Shown: positions 14,941 through 22,016 of the stretch, piece after piece
How the letters are laid out: each line of letters starts with the position of its first letter
How positions within the stretch are numbered: the first letter of the stretch is position 1
Assembly: GCA_043196285.1 (NCBI GenBank)
Contig: JBBYJL010000016.1
Location: 1 to 23,071, forward strand
From: JAKAFX01 sp043196285
GTDB taxonomy: Archaea; Thermoplasmatota; Thermoplasmata; Thermoplasmatales; Thermoplasmataceae
Reading direction: 5' to 3'
Length of the DNA stretch: 23,071 nt
Notes under the pieces: model-generated
Seen by the model: only the letters and a program-made list of their open reading frames with translations
The model's database searches: none
What the model was told of the DNA's origin: nothing
Made by a program: the position numbers and the translations under genes

Positions 14941-16046
14941 TGTGAACCACCTCCAATCCTAACCACAGTTTCAATTGCGCTCATCATATCGGAGAATGCA
15001 TCAATACCGTTGTCTTTGAGTATCTGCCTTCCCTCTACTTCGTGGATGCCGCTCAGCCTTACAACTATGTGCTGCTTGATGTTAAATTTCTTCTTTGCTT
15101 CAACAATACCGTTCGCAACGGTATCACATTTTGTCACTCCTCCGAATATGTTTACAAGGATAGCCTTTGGGTTGGCTTTAAGCACCAGATCAAAAGCTGT
15201 TACCACAATGTCCACCGAATCAGTACCACCAAGATCAAGGAAATTCCTCGGTTTTCCCTTATGAAGGGTCAGTGCATCAAGTGTTGCCATTGTGAGACCT
15301 GCACCGTTTGCAATCACGCCTATATGTCCATCCATCTCGACGAAGCTGTAGCCCTTGGACTGTGCTTCAAGTTCAAGTTTGGTTTTTTCAGGGTCAATAA
15401 CATTAAATTCCTTGTGCCTGAAAAGTGAATCAGAATCGATCACAATCTTCGCATCTGCTGCTATTAATGCACCGTTGCCCGTGACAACAAGAGGATTTAT
15501 CTCTGCAAGTTCACAATCATACTTGGCAAAAATCTTGTAAAGATTTGATACAATGGATCTGAATTGGCTTGAAATCTCAGGTGTTAGATTCATGAATGCG
15601 CTTGCTTCCCTTCCTATATAATCAGAATAACCCATCAATGGATCAATGAGCCGAAGAAAAATCTTGTCATGAGGGAGTGATTCTATCTCAACCCCGCCTT
15701 CTGTCGTTGCCATGAGCATGGGTTTCCTTTCGGTCCTGTTCAGTGATATACTGACATACATCTCTTTCTTGATATCAATCATGTCCTCGACAAGCAACTT
15801 TGTAACCTTCAGTCCTCTTATCTCAGAACCGAGCAACTCATGTACGCTCTTCTTCAACTCCTCGTCTGATTTCGCAAACTTTATCCCTCCAGATTTGCCT
15901 CTTCCTCCGAGAAGTATCTGAGACTTGACCACTACAGGCTTTACAAATTTCCTTACATCCTCAGGTTTTTCAACCAGATATCCATCCGGAACCGGAACAC
16001 CATTCTGCCTGAAAATATCCTTCCCTAAATATTCATAAAGATTCAA
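14937..16046 (-). CDS. sucC: Succinyl-CoA synthetase beta subunit
   Basis: A 369-residue ATP-grasp beta subunit partnering the downstream sucD product. It opens with the family signature NLYEYLGKDIF, has the nucleotide loop GGRGKSGG (47-54), the AEINPLVV metal-site segment, ANGAGLTMATLD and the NIFGGVTKCD motif. The start must be TTG 16046: it places the conserved N-terminus in frame at residue 2, a GGTGA Shine-Dalgarno site ends 4 nt upstream (16051-16055), and no ATG is available in frame nearby. Length is slightly below bacterial homologues (about 388). It is the first gene of the sucC-sucD-argF operon, with AT-rich promoter-like sequence at 16061-16085. Confidence 0.95.
   Translation of the reverse strand: MNLYEYLGKDIFRQNGVPVPDGYLVEKPEDVRKFVKPVVVKSQILLGGRGKSGGIKFAKSDEELKKSVHELLGSEIRGLKVTKLLVEDMIDIKKEMYVSISLNRTERKPMLMATTEGGVEIESLPHDKIFLRLIDPLMGYSDYIGREASAFMNLTPEISSQFRSIVSNLYKIFAKYDCELAEINPLVVTGNGALIAADAKIVIDSDSLFRHKEFNVIDPEKTKLELEAQSKGYSFVEMDGHIGVIANGAGLTMATLDALTLHKGKPRNFLDLGGTDSVDIVVTAFDLVLKANPKAILVNIFGGVTKCDTVANGIVEAKKKFNIKQHIVVRLSGIHEVEGRQILKDNGIDAFSDMMSAIETVVRIGGGSQ
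14947..14954 (-). promoter_or_regulatory. Shine-Dalgarno site of sucD encoded in the end of sucC
   Basis: GGAGGTGG, complementary to the 16S rRNA tail, sits 6 nt before the sucD ATG and is formed by the Gly-Gly codons of the sucC C-terminus (GGGSQ). It supports coupled translation of the two subunits. Confidence 0.8.
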
Positions 16047-16050
16047 CTAG

Positions 16051-16055
16051 TCACC
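16051..16055 (-). promoter_or_regulatory. Shine-Dalgarno site deciding the TTG start of sucC
   Basis: GGTGA ends 4 nt before TTG 16046. The same motif and spacing precede the GTG start of argF. It shows that this operon uses leadered, Shine-Dalgarno-dependent initiation. Confidence 0.7.
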
Positions 16056-16060
16056 GCGCG

Positions 16061-16085
16061 GTTATATTTGGAAATAATAATAATG
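16061..16085 (-). promoter_or_regulatory. AT-rich promoter region of the sucCD-argF operon
   Basis: The minus strand shows an ATTATTATTATTT stretch followed by AAATATAAC. The first lies about 33 bp from the TTG start and would give a short leader that includes the GGTGA site; the second is too close (about 20 bp). Which one is the TATA box cannot be settled by eye. Confidence 0.4.
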
Positions 16086-16148
16086 TTTGCAGTCTGATGA
16101 ACAGATTCGAAGGTACGAAATAGCTTCCACATACAAGCTCTGTACAAT

Positions 16149-16197
16149 GTTAAGGTTACTATTTCCATTAACCATCTTAACATATACCTTTAAAGGT
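16149..16197. repeat. Interrupted hairpin and a 12-bp perfect palindrome between trxB and sucC
   Basis: GTTAAG-GTTA (16149-16158) pairs with TAAC-CAT-CTTAAC (16169-16181), leaving a 3-base bulge and a 10-base loop. Next to it, ACCTTTAAAGGT (16186-16197) is its own reverse complement. Both lie in the 192-bp gap upstream of sucC, which holds no gene. They could be an operator for a dimeric regulator or RNA structure at the trxB 3' end. Confidence 0.45.
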
Positions 16198-16238
16198 GGA
16201 AGTTGAAATGTTTGACAGAAATCGTAAGTTGAACCAGT

Positions 16239-17201
16239 TTACCTCTTTCCTTCCTTCAAGAGATCCGAATAAAGAGTCATCGAAGCACGACAACCGTCGC
16301 CTACTGCAGTAGCGATCTGCGCTTCAGTACCTGTGACATCTCCGGATGCATATATTCCTTTCACGGAAGTCCTGCCCTTCAGGTCTACCTGTACATATCC
16401 CTTGTCATTCAACTTAACTCCAGAATCTTTAAGAAAACCCGTCTGAGGCAATAGCCCGACATATACAAATACGCCATCGGTCTCAATAGTATCCTCCTTC
16501 CCAGAATCCCTGTTTTTATACCGTACACCTGTAACCTTCTTTCCGTTTCCAAGGATTTCCAGAACCTGGTTGTTCATCAAATATGGGATCTTCCTACTTT
16601 TGATCGTATTAATGTATGCGTCTTCGCACATATATCTGGGCATGAATTCGAGGATGTTCATCTCCTTTGTGTATTCACTCATTGATATTGCTGCTATTGC
16701 TCCCGAATTACCGCCACCAATGACAACAACCTTTCTGTCCTTGAAAAGGTAGCCATCACAGGTAGAGCAATACGAAAGACCTTTTCCAAAATATTCCTTC
16801 TCTCCAGGAACGTTGAGATGCTTATGCGTGGTTCCCGTCGCCACAATCACAGCATACCCTGTATAATCCCCATTGTTCGTTTCGACCGTGAATTTATTCT
16901 GTGACTGTCTAATTCTGTAAACTTCAGTAAATTCCCTAATGGGAGCATATACAGCTGCATGGTTTGCGAATTCCCTTGCGAGATCAGTTCCAGGAATGGC
17001 CTTGAACCCAAGGTAGTTCTCAACAAGAGGTGCCTCTGCGGTGAGACCTCCGGGCACAGATTTATCAAGGATTACTGCTGAAAGGCCCGATCTTACCGCA
17101 TAGATTGCCGCTGAAAAGCCAGATGCACCAGCGCCTATAATAATAACATCATAATCTTTGCGTGAATCTTCTTCTGTAGAATGGGTTAAGTTCAATTCCA
17201 T
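16239..17201 (-). CDS. trxB: Thioredoxin reductase (FAD-dependent), lacking the NADPH-phosphate motif
   Basis: A 320-residue low-molecular-weight thioredoxin reductase type flavoprotein. The FAD motif is GAGASG (23-28), the redox pair is C145/C148 (YCSTCDG), the second nucleotide-fold motif is GGGNSG (162-167) and the C-terminal FAD motif is YASGDVTG. Where NADPH-using enzymes have HRRxxxR after the second fold, this one has EFMPRY (185-190), so the 2'-phosphate-binding arginines are missing. Thermoplasma acidophilum TrxR is known to be similar and does not use NADPH well. I choose ATG 17201: a TATA-like box lies about 30 bp upstream, giving a leaderless mRNA; TTG 17210 would add three residues. 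It stands between thermosome and sucC on the same strand, with its own promoter. Confidence 0.93.
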   Translation of the reverse strand: MELNLTHSTEEDSRKDYDVIIIGAGASGFSAAIYAVRSGLSAVILDKSVPGGLTAEAPLVENYLGFKAIPGTDLAREFANHAAVYAPIREFTEVYRIRQSQNKFTVETNNGDYTGYAVIVATGTTHKHLNVPGEKEYFGKGLSYCSTCDGYLFKDRKVVVIGGGNSGAIAAISMSEYTKEMNILEFMPRYMCEDAYINTIKSRKIPYLMNNQVLEILGNGKKVTGVRYKNRDSGKEDTIETDGVFVYVGLLPQTGFLKDSGVKLNDKGYVQVDLKGRTSVKGIYASGDVTGTEAQIATAVGDGCRASMTLYSDLLKEGKR

Positions 17202-17225
17202 ATATAACAAAGGAGAATATCAAAA

Positions 17226-17236
17226 AAATATAAATT
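17226..17236 (-). promoter_or_regulatory. TATA-like box of trxB, adjoining a T-run after the thermosome gene
   Basis: On the minus strand AATTTATATTT is centred about 30 bp from ATG 17201. It merges with seven T (17222-17228) that could also terminate the thermosome transcript, whose stop codon is 11 bp upstream. Confidence 0.55.
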
Positions 17237-17246
17237 ATTATGGTAA

Positions 17247-18896
17247 TTAATAGGGAGGCATTCCGCCACCCATTCCACCCATTCCCCCCGCTCCGCCTGC
17301 ACCAGGAGGGTTCTCGGACGCACTTGACTTCTTGGATGCTATGACATCATCTATCCTCAGTATCATGGTGGATACTTCAACTGCGGATTCCAGGGCGTGT
17401 TTCTTGACCCTTACGGGGTCGTATACTCCTGCCTTGGTCATGTCGCCAACAGAGTTATCAGTTATGCTTATTCCATAGCTGCTGTGACCTTTCTCATGTT
17501 CTGCCTTCAGCTTAATTAATGTGTTTATTGGGTCCATTCCGGCATTTTCTGCAAGTGTTCTGGGTATGATCTCAAGAGCTTTTGCAAAGGCTTCGATGGC
17601 GAGCTGCTCCCTTCCTCCGACAGAGTTTGCAAAATTCCTCAATTTCATTGAAAGTTCTGATTCGATAGCACCTCCGCCAGGCAGATAACTGCCATCTTCC
17701 TTCGTGATCGCAACCACTCTGATTGCATCATTGAGAGATCTTTCGATTTCCGACACAACATGGTCAGTTGCTCCTCTTATCAGAATGTTAACTGCCTTCG
17801 GGTTCGCACATCCAGTTATGAACGTCATCCTGTCGTCACCTATTTTTTTCTCCTCAACCTTTTCTGCGGAGCCGAGGACACTGCTGTTCAAATCGTCAAG
17901 GTTTGTCACTATCTTGGCACCTGTCGCCTTGGCAAGTTTCTCCATGTCACTCTTTTTTACTCTTCTCACAGCGTAAATTCCGTCCTTTGCCAGATAATGC
18001 TGTGCAAGATCGTCAATGCCTTTCTGGCAGAGAATGACATTCGCGCCGCTGTTTTTGATCTTTTCTACCATCTTCTTGAATGTGTCGGATTCCTGTCCAA
18101 GGAAGTCTTGGATTCTCGAAGGATCTGTGATCTGAACCTTGGCCTCGATCTCTGTTTTCTTTATCTCGAGGGCAGAGTCAATTAATCCTATCTTTGCGTC
18201 CTTAACTATGGATGGCATTTTTGCATGAACCTTTTCCTTGTCCACAATAAGTCCATTGATGAACTGAGTGTCGTTAACACCTCCTCCATTCTTCTTGTCA
18301 ACTTTGATGTTTGAGGGGTCGACTACAACCTTCCCATTTCTTTCCTCTGCCACAGCGTTGACAGCCTTTACAACCAGATCTGAAAGGAAGTCATAAGAAG
18401 TACCTGTGTTCTTTCCTGCCAGTGCTGTTAGTGCGACATTCCTTAGAGTCTTGTCGTCTGATGATTTGAGTGCAATACTATCCAGGAGTTTCTTCGTCTC
18501 GTTCATGGCCAGTCTGTAACCGTTAGCAATAACTGTAGAATGGACCCCCTGTTCGAGTAAAACCTCTGCCTGCTTAAGGAATTCCCCAGCAAGTATAACC
18601 GCTGATGTCGTACCGTCGCCAACGGACGAATCCTGCGACTTTGCAACCTCAACTATCATCTTAGCCGTTGGGTGGTCAACATCCATTTCCTTCAGTATTG
18701 TAGCTCCATCATTGGATATTACAATATCACCAATGGAGTCGACGAGCATTTTGTCCATTCCCTTTGGGCCAAGCGTAGTTCTGACCGCGTCAGCAATGGC
18801 CTTAGCGGCCTCTATGTTCGCTTTCTGGGCATTTTTGCCCTGTTCCCTACTTGTGCCCTCTTTAAGAATTAGTATTGGCATCTGTCCTGACATCAT
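17247..18896 (-). CDS. thsA: Thermosome (group II chaperonin) alpha subunit
   Basis: A 549-residue subunit of the hexadecameric ATP-driven folding chamber of archaea. The N-terminal equatorial motif LGPKGMDKML is at 42-51 and the ATPase loop GDGTT at 93-97 (D94). The apical helical-protrusion region (about 240-275) and the GGGA segment near residue 411 are intact. The C-terminus ends in a GGM-rich tail (about 528-549) that projects into the cavity. From memory it matches Thermoplasma thermosome alpha better than beta. A GAGGTG Shine-Dalgarno site 8 nt before the ATG and a strong TATA box give a leader of about 20 nt, unlike the leaderless genes nearby. The beta subunit is not in the window. 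Confidence 0.96.
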   Translation of the reverse strand: MMSGQMPILILKEGTSREQGKNAQKANIEAAKAIADAVRTTLGPKGMDKMLVDSIGDIVISNDGATILKEMDVDHPTAKMIVEVAKSQDSSVGDGTTSAVILAGEFLKQAEVLLEQGVHSTVIANGYRLAMNETKKLLDSIALKSSDDKTLRNVALTALAGKNTGTSYDFLSDLVVKAVNAVAEERNGKVVVDPSNIKVDKKNGGGVNDTQFINGLIVDKEKVHAKMPSIVKDAKIGLIDSALEIKKTEIEAKVQITDPSRIQDFLGQESDTFKKMVEKIKNSGANVILCQKGIDDLAQHYLAKDGIYAVRRVKKSDMEKLAKATGAKIVTNLDDLNSSVLGSAEKVEEKKIGDDRMTFITGCANPKAVNILIRGATDHVVSEIERSLNDAIRVVAITKEDGSYLPGGGAIESELSMKLRNFANSVGGREQLAIEAFAKALEIIPRTLAENAGMDPINTLIKLKAEHEKGHSSYGISITDNSVGDMTKAGVYDPVRVKKHALESAVEVSTMILRIDDVIASKKSSASENPPGAGGAGGMGGMGGGMPPY

Positions 18897-18935
18897 TTCA
18901 TTTACACCTCTACTTTGGTGAGTAAATATGTTCTT

Positions 18936-18948
18936 CTATATAAATATT
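18936..18948 (-). promoter_or_regulatory. TATA box of the thermosome gene
   Basis: On the minus strand AATATTTATATAG, about 46 bp upstream of ATG 18896. It predicts a start near 18916 and a roughly 20-nt leader that carries the GAGGTG ribosome site (18905-18910). The transposase remnant begins less than 30 bp further upstream. Confidence 0.6.
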
Positions 18949-18973
18949 GTTTGCCTTGGAAGTGTGTTGCATA

Positions 18974-19308
18974 ATTCCCATGTATGTTGAAATACAGGAT
19001 GCTATTAGTTTGTATGACACCAAGGCTGATCATGGCAATAGTGAGCAGAAGCACAAAAAGATATTGTGCTGGTTCTAGGAGAAGGTATGAGAGGTACAAC
19101 AGATCACTTGTGAGCATAATTGAAGATCTGATGGATCAATCATTCTTCATGGACTGTAAAACACCGGAATGTGGAGACATATTTTTCAGGCCTTAAGAGA
19201 ATAATTGGTGAAATAATAAAGGCAGTTAAACCTGAATATATCGTTCAGGAGATAGCACTGAAGGTTCAGTATTACAACATTATGAAAGGAATGACACATG
19301 CATATTGA
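18974..19308 (+). pseudogene. Decayed C-terminal part of an IS5-like (DDE) transposase
   Basis: Three consecutive frames must be joined to read it. The first, 18974 to about 19066, gives SLYDTKADHGNSEQKHKK, resembling the D-containing ADKGYDSE motif. The second, about 19050 to 19196, gives RRRYERYNRSLVSIIEDLM, resembling the Y-RRSLVE motif, but the catalytic Glu position is Ser. The third, about 19194 to 19308, gives EIALKVQYYNIMKG, like the EILLK--AYNI end of archaeal IS5-type transposases. Two frameshifts, an internal stop in each of the first two frames and no N-terminal half show it is dead. I found no clear terminal repeats; the left end seems replaced by the thermosome promoter. The family assignment is from motif memory. 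The rest of the 18897-19465 gap, besides promoters, shows nothing. Confidence 0.65.
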
Positions 19309-19432
19309 GTTGTGAAACACAGTTTTGTCCTGGCATACAACAAGTCCACCACTGTAATCATATGAAAAATAAGAAAATGCCAAATGTAATGAAAACATCA
19401 TATTGACAAATTAATGTGAATTTTCTCAAAGA

Positions 19433-19446
19433 AAATAAATATATTA
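19433..19446 (+). promoter_or_regulatory. TATA box of the 309-aa orphan
   Basis: AAATAAATATATTA is centred 26 bp upstream of ATG 19466, the exact spacing for a leaderless archaeal mRNA. Confidence 0.65.
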
Positions 19447-19465
19447 ACCATTCATTACTCTTTCA

Positions 19466-20395
19466 ATGTTAATAAACGAAGTAAATTTGTTCCTAGACAA
19501 GCGTGGGAGAATCTCATTTAATTTTGAAATAGACAATCAGCCTATCTGGAATGCGGCCAACCTGACATCAGTCGCTAAGATCAGAATAACAGGAAAAGGT
19601 GGCTTCATAATTGTAAACAATAAATCTGATGTTTCAAATCAGGATGTAATCACAGAATTTCAGAGAAGAAATGCTATACACATAGGTGATTCATGGTCCC
19701 TCAATCTTGATATCTCGAAAACAACGCTTCTTTCATTTTTCATAGATTTAATATCAATCCCGTCAGTTGTGGTGGATTCAATCATTATCAAAGGTACAAA
19801 ATTCCTGGTTGATTTCAGATATCATCATAACGATCATCCTGCCATCTCTGTGCTAGCAGCCAACCATATCGACAAGCTGAAGGATTTCGCGTTTCCCTTT
19901 TTAGGGAATTCAGGTGGCCTCATTCAGAGTTTGAAGGAGTTAAATGAGGAGGTACCAATGCAGTATATGGAGGTTGAGTCTGTGGTTCCGCCTAACCTAA
20001 TGGAGATAAGCAAGGATCCTGTGATAGCAACATTTGGAAATAACTGGCTCCGGGAGATTAAATATCTTCAGGATGAGAAATCTTACGCGGTCTATTACGA
20101 GAGGAACCAGCTTCTGAAGGAAGGTATGAATACAACGGAAATTTCAAGGAGCGAAAAGATATATGAGACAACGTTCACCAATCCAGTTATTACGTTCTTG
20201 TACAACAAGTGTTCTGAAAGATCCATAGCTCCCCTTGGAATGGGCCAGAAACTTTTTGGCAGGACGTTCAGCTATTATATGATAGTTCCGAGGATGCATC
20301 TCGAGGGATTCTCAAAAATACTGTTGGAAGCTTTCTCATCCATGAAAGATTGGAAAATGAATCTTGCATATAGTATGCGAATAGATAGACTGTAA
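19466..20395 (+). CDS. Hypothetical protein (309 aa), unrecognised
   Basis: I do not recognise this protein. It has no signal peptide, no membrane segment and no obvious nucleotide-binding or metal-binding motif. The first half (about 1-130) reads as alternating beta strands (RGRISFNFEID, AKIRITGKGGFIIVN, VVVDSIIIKGTKFLVDFRY), compatible with a beta-rich ligand- or nucleic-acid-binding fold. The second half is mixed helical, with a charged helix around 190-225 and a C-terminal helical stretch. The pair ITGKGG and LGNSGG are glycine turns without a P-loop signature. The TATA box at the leaderless spacing supports the start. It converges with the ThyX-like gene (5 bp between stops) and follows a transposase scar, so it may be lineage-specific. 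Confidence 0.75.
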   Translation: MLINEVNLFLDKRGRISFNFEIDNQPIWNAANLTSVAKIRITGKGGFIIVNNKSDVSNQDVITEFQRRNAIHIGDSWSLNLDISKTTLLSFFIDLISIPSVVVDSIIIKGTKFLVDFRYHHNDHPAISVLAANHIDKLKDFAFPFLGNSGGLIQSLKELNEEVPMQYMEVESVVPPNLMEISKDPVIATFGNNWLREIKYLQDEKSYAVYYERNQLLKEGMNTTEISRSEKIYETTFTNPVITFLYNKCSERSIAPLGMGQKLFGRTFSYYMIVPRMHLEGFSKILLEAFSSMKDWKMNLAYSMRIDRL

Positions 20396-20400
20396 AATTA

Positions 20401-21960
20401 TTATTTCAATCCGACCTCATCCATTTTTTTCTCCTTTTTCTTCTCAGCTGAGAATCTCCCCAGCGGATATTCACCGATATCAGCGAACTTTATGATCTTT
20501 CCCAGGACAGGATGAATTTTCATTATTTCTGCGTACATTTCAAGTGCCAGTTTCCTGATTTCCGGGTGAGCGGAGCTGCCAGATCTGAGTTCAATAAAAT
20601 AACTCAGTTCCTCCAGATTCAGTTTGACGATGAAATTCTGGTAAAAAGAGAAAGGTACAGCGTATTGAGCTATTTTTTCGCCAGAACTTTCATGAATCTT
20701 TTCCCAGAGTTCAGATGCGGCTTTCATCTTTACCTTGTACTCATCAAGTAACTCAGGGAACTCATGAAGTAATTCGGGTATATAATATCCAGAAACCGGA
20801 GTTACATCCCTCTTAATCAGGGTGAGCAGCCTGTGTCTCTGGAATTCCCTGAATGTCCCCAACGTGCATGTGATCTGAAACATGTATTCTGGAATCTCGA
20901 AGAATCTTCCAGCTTTTTCTCTCCTGTTCTTGCGCAGATCGGCCGTTCTATAAATATAATCAGTAACATAAGATCTTTCTGCGTTAATGTCTGTTTTGCT
21001 GTCAATAGATCCCATTTCATCAAATCTTAAAGCACAGTACAATCTGTGGATTTCGTCATCTTCGCTTCTATTATCGATTATCTTTGCACTGGTTCCAGTC
21101 TCATAATAAGTATAGGATCGGATGCGTTCACTCCGTTCGCTCAGGAACTCAGTCATTCTTCTTCCATAAGAATTGACTGCACTGTCTAGAAGGTTCGGAA
21201 ATTCCTTCACAAGTTCTCCGTAAAGTTCTTCTGATACTTTCTGAAATTCGTTCAATCCCACAGTCCTCAGTTTTTGTATCAAGTAGATATAAGATCTGGC
21301 GTTTCCTGAAACACCAAGATTCGTGATAGTGCTCATAGGAAGGCAGGATCTGGCCTCATCCAGAGCTCTCGCTCGTACAGATCTGTTGTATATGTTTCTG
21401 GCTGATCTGATGCTCCTTTCGTCCTTAATGTCTGCAAACTGAACATCTTCCTGAGATTTTCCATCCTTGAACGTGAAGTTATTGATAGGATAATGAGATC
21501 GGTAATATTCCTCTGAAACAGAGAGAACTTTTTCATACAGGTCAAAGAGTTCAGAGCATACCTGATCATATTCTGCAACTAATTTTTCAGGTATTCCAGC
21601 ATCCTTCGCATGTAGGAACATCCCCTGGGACTTTTCATACTTCACGTATCTGGATGACTTCTCAAGAAACGAGAGACCGATTCTGTTCCCCTCAATGTAC
21701 CAGGTTACGAGATTTGAAATGTTCTGCATTCCAATCTGAGCCGTGACGAGTTCAGAAACCGATTCATCTCCATATTCAAGGAAAACCTTCCTGTAGAATT
21801 CTTCACCCCTTGTGGTGTCGTTGAGAAACTCCTTTCTGTAGACATTTCGGATGTCAAGCTCAGAAGTCCTGCTGTATCTTGACATCAGAGCCCCCCTGTC
21901 AATCATCTTTTCCAGCTTAATCACAAATATATTTTTATCTTCGTTCGAAAACGCCGTCAT
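20401..21960 (-). CDS. thyX: Tandem ThyX-like protein (flavin-dependent thymidylate synthase family, double length)
   Basis: At 519 residues this is about twice a standard ThyX (about 220-250) and shows two ThyX-like halves. The N-half has GDESVSE (64-70), SFLEKSSRYV (97-106), ARSCLP (203-208) and GNARS (219-223). The C-half has FREFQRHR with RHR at 375-377, a YIPELL segment, and the C-terminal core ELSYFIELRSGSSAHPEIRKLA (451-472). The family signature RHRxxSxNExSxR is divided: the N-half keeps S97, E100, S102 and R104 but has NRI in place of RHR, while the C-half keeps RHR but has T380, D385 and T387. ThyX methylates dUMP using FAD and methylene-tetrahydrofolate; long forms exist elsewhere (Chlamydia, as I recall). 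Whether this one makes dTMP is inference. It lies 56 nt after the glycosyltransferase gene. Confidence 0.82.
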   Translation of the reverse strand: MTAFSNEDKNIFVIKLEKMIDRGALMSRYSRTSELDIRNVYRKEFLNDTTRGEEFYRKVFLEYGDESVSELVTAQIGMQNISNLVTWYIEGNRIGLSFLEKSSRYVKYEKSQGMFLHAKDAGIPEKLVAEYDQVCSELFDLYEKVLSVSEEYYRSHYPINNFTFKDGKSQEDVQFADIKDERSIRSARNIYNRSVRARALDEARSCLPMSTITNLGVSGNARSYIYLIQKLRTVGLNEFQKVSEELYGELVKEFPNLLDSAVNSYGRRMTEFLSERSERIRSYTYYETGTSAKIIDNRSEDDEIHRLYCALRFDEMGSIDSKTDINAERSYVTDYIYRTADLRKNRREKAGRFFEIPEYMFQITCTLGTFREFQRHRLLTLIKRDVTPVSGYYIPELLHEFPELLDEYKVKMKAASELWEKIHESSGEKIAQYAVPFSFYQNFIVKLNLEELSYFIELRSGSSAHPEIRKLALEMYAEIMKIHPVLGKIIKFADIGEYPLGRFSAEKKKEKKMDEVGLK

Positions 21961-22016
21961 TCAACCATCAGTCCTTATCGATCATGATAACCTTGTGTAA
22001 GAATAATAGTTGTGAT

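Noticed and set aside
16081..16150. Possible C/D box small RNA (TGATGA box in the trxB-sucC gap)
   Set aside because: No matching D box (CTGA) lies at a suitable distance.
16209..16313. A 34-codon plus-strand ORF with a GGTGG-like ribosome site upstream
   Set aside because: It lies mostly antisense to the end of trxB and shows no protein-like pattern; the GGTGG is part of the palindrome region.
17760..18185. A 141-codon plus-strand frame opposite the thermosome gene
   Set aside because: Shadow of a highly conserved gene; cysteine-rich and without ribosome site or promoter.
18984..19196. A 70-aa gene as a stand-alone protein
   Set aside because: It is the middle frame of a three-frame transposase relic, not an independent gene.
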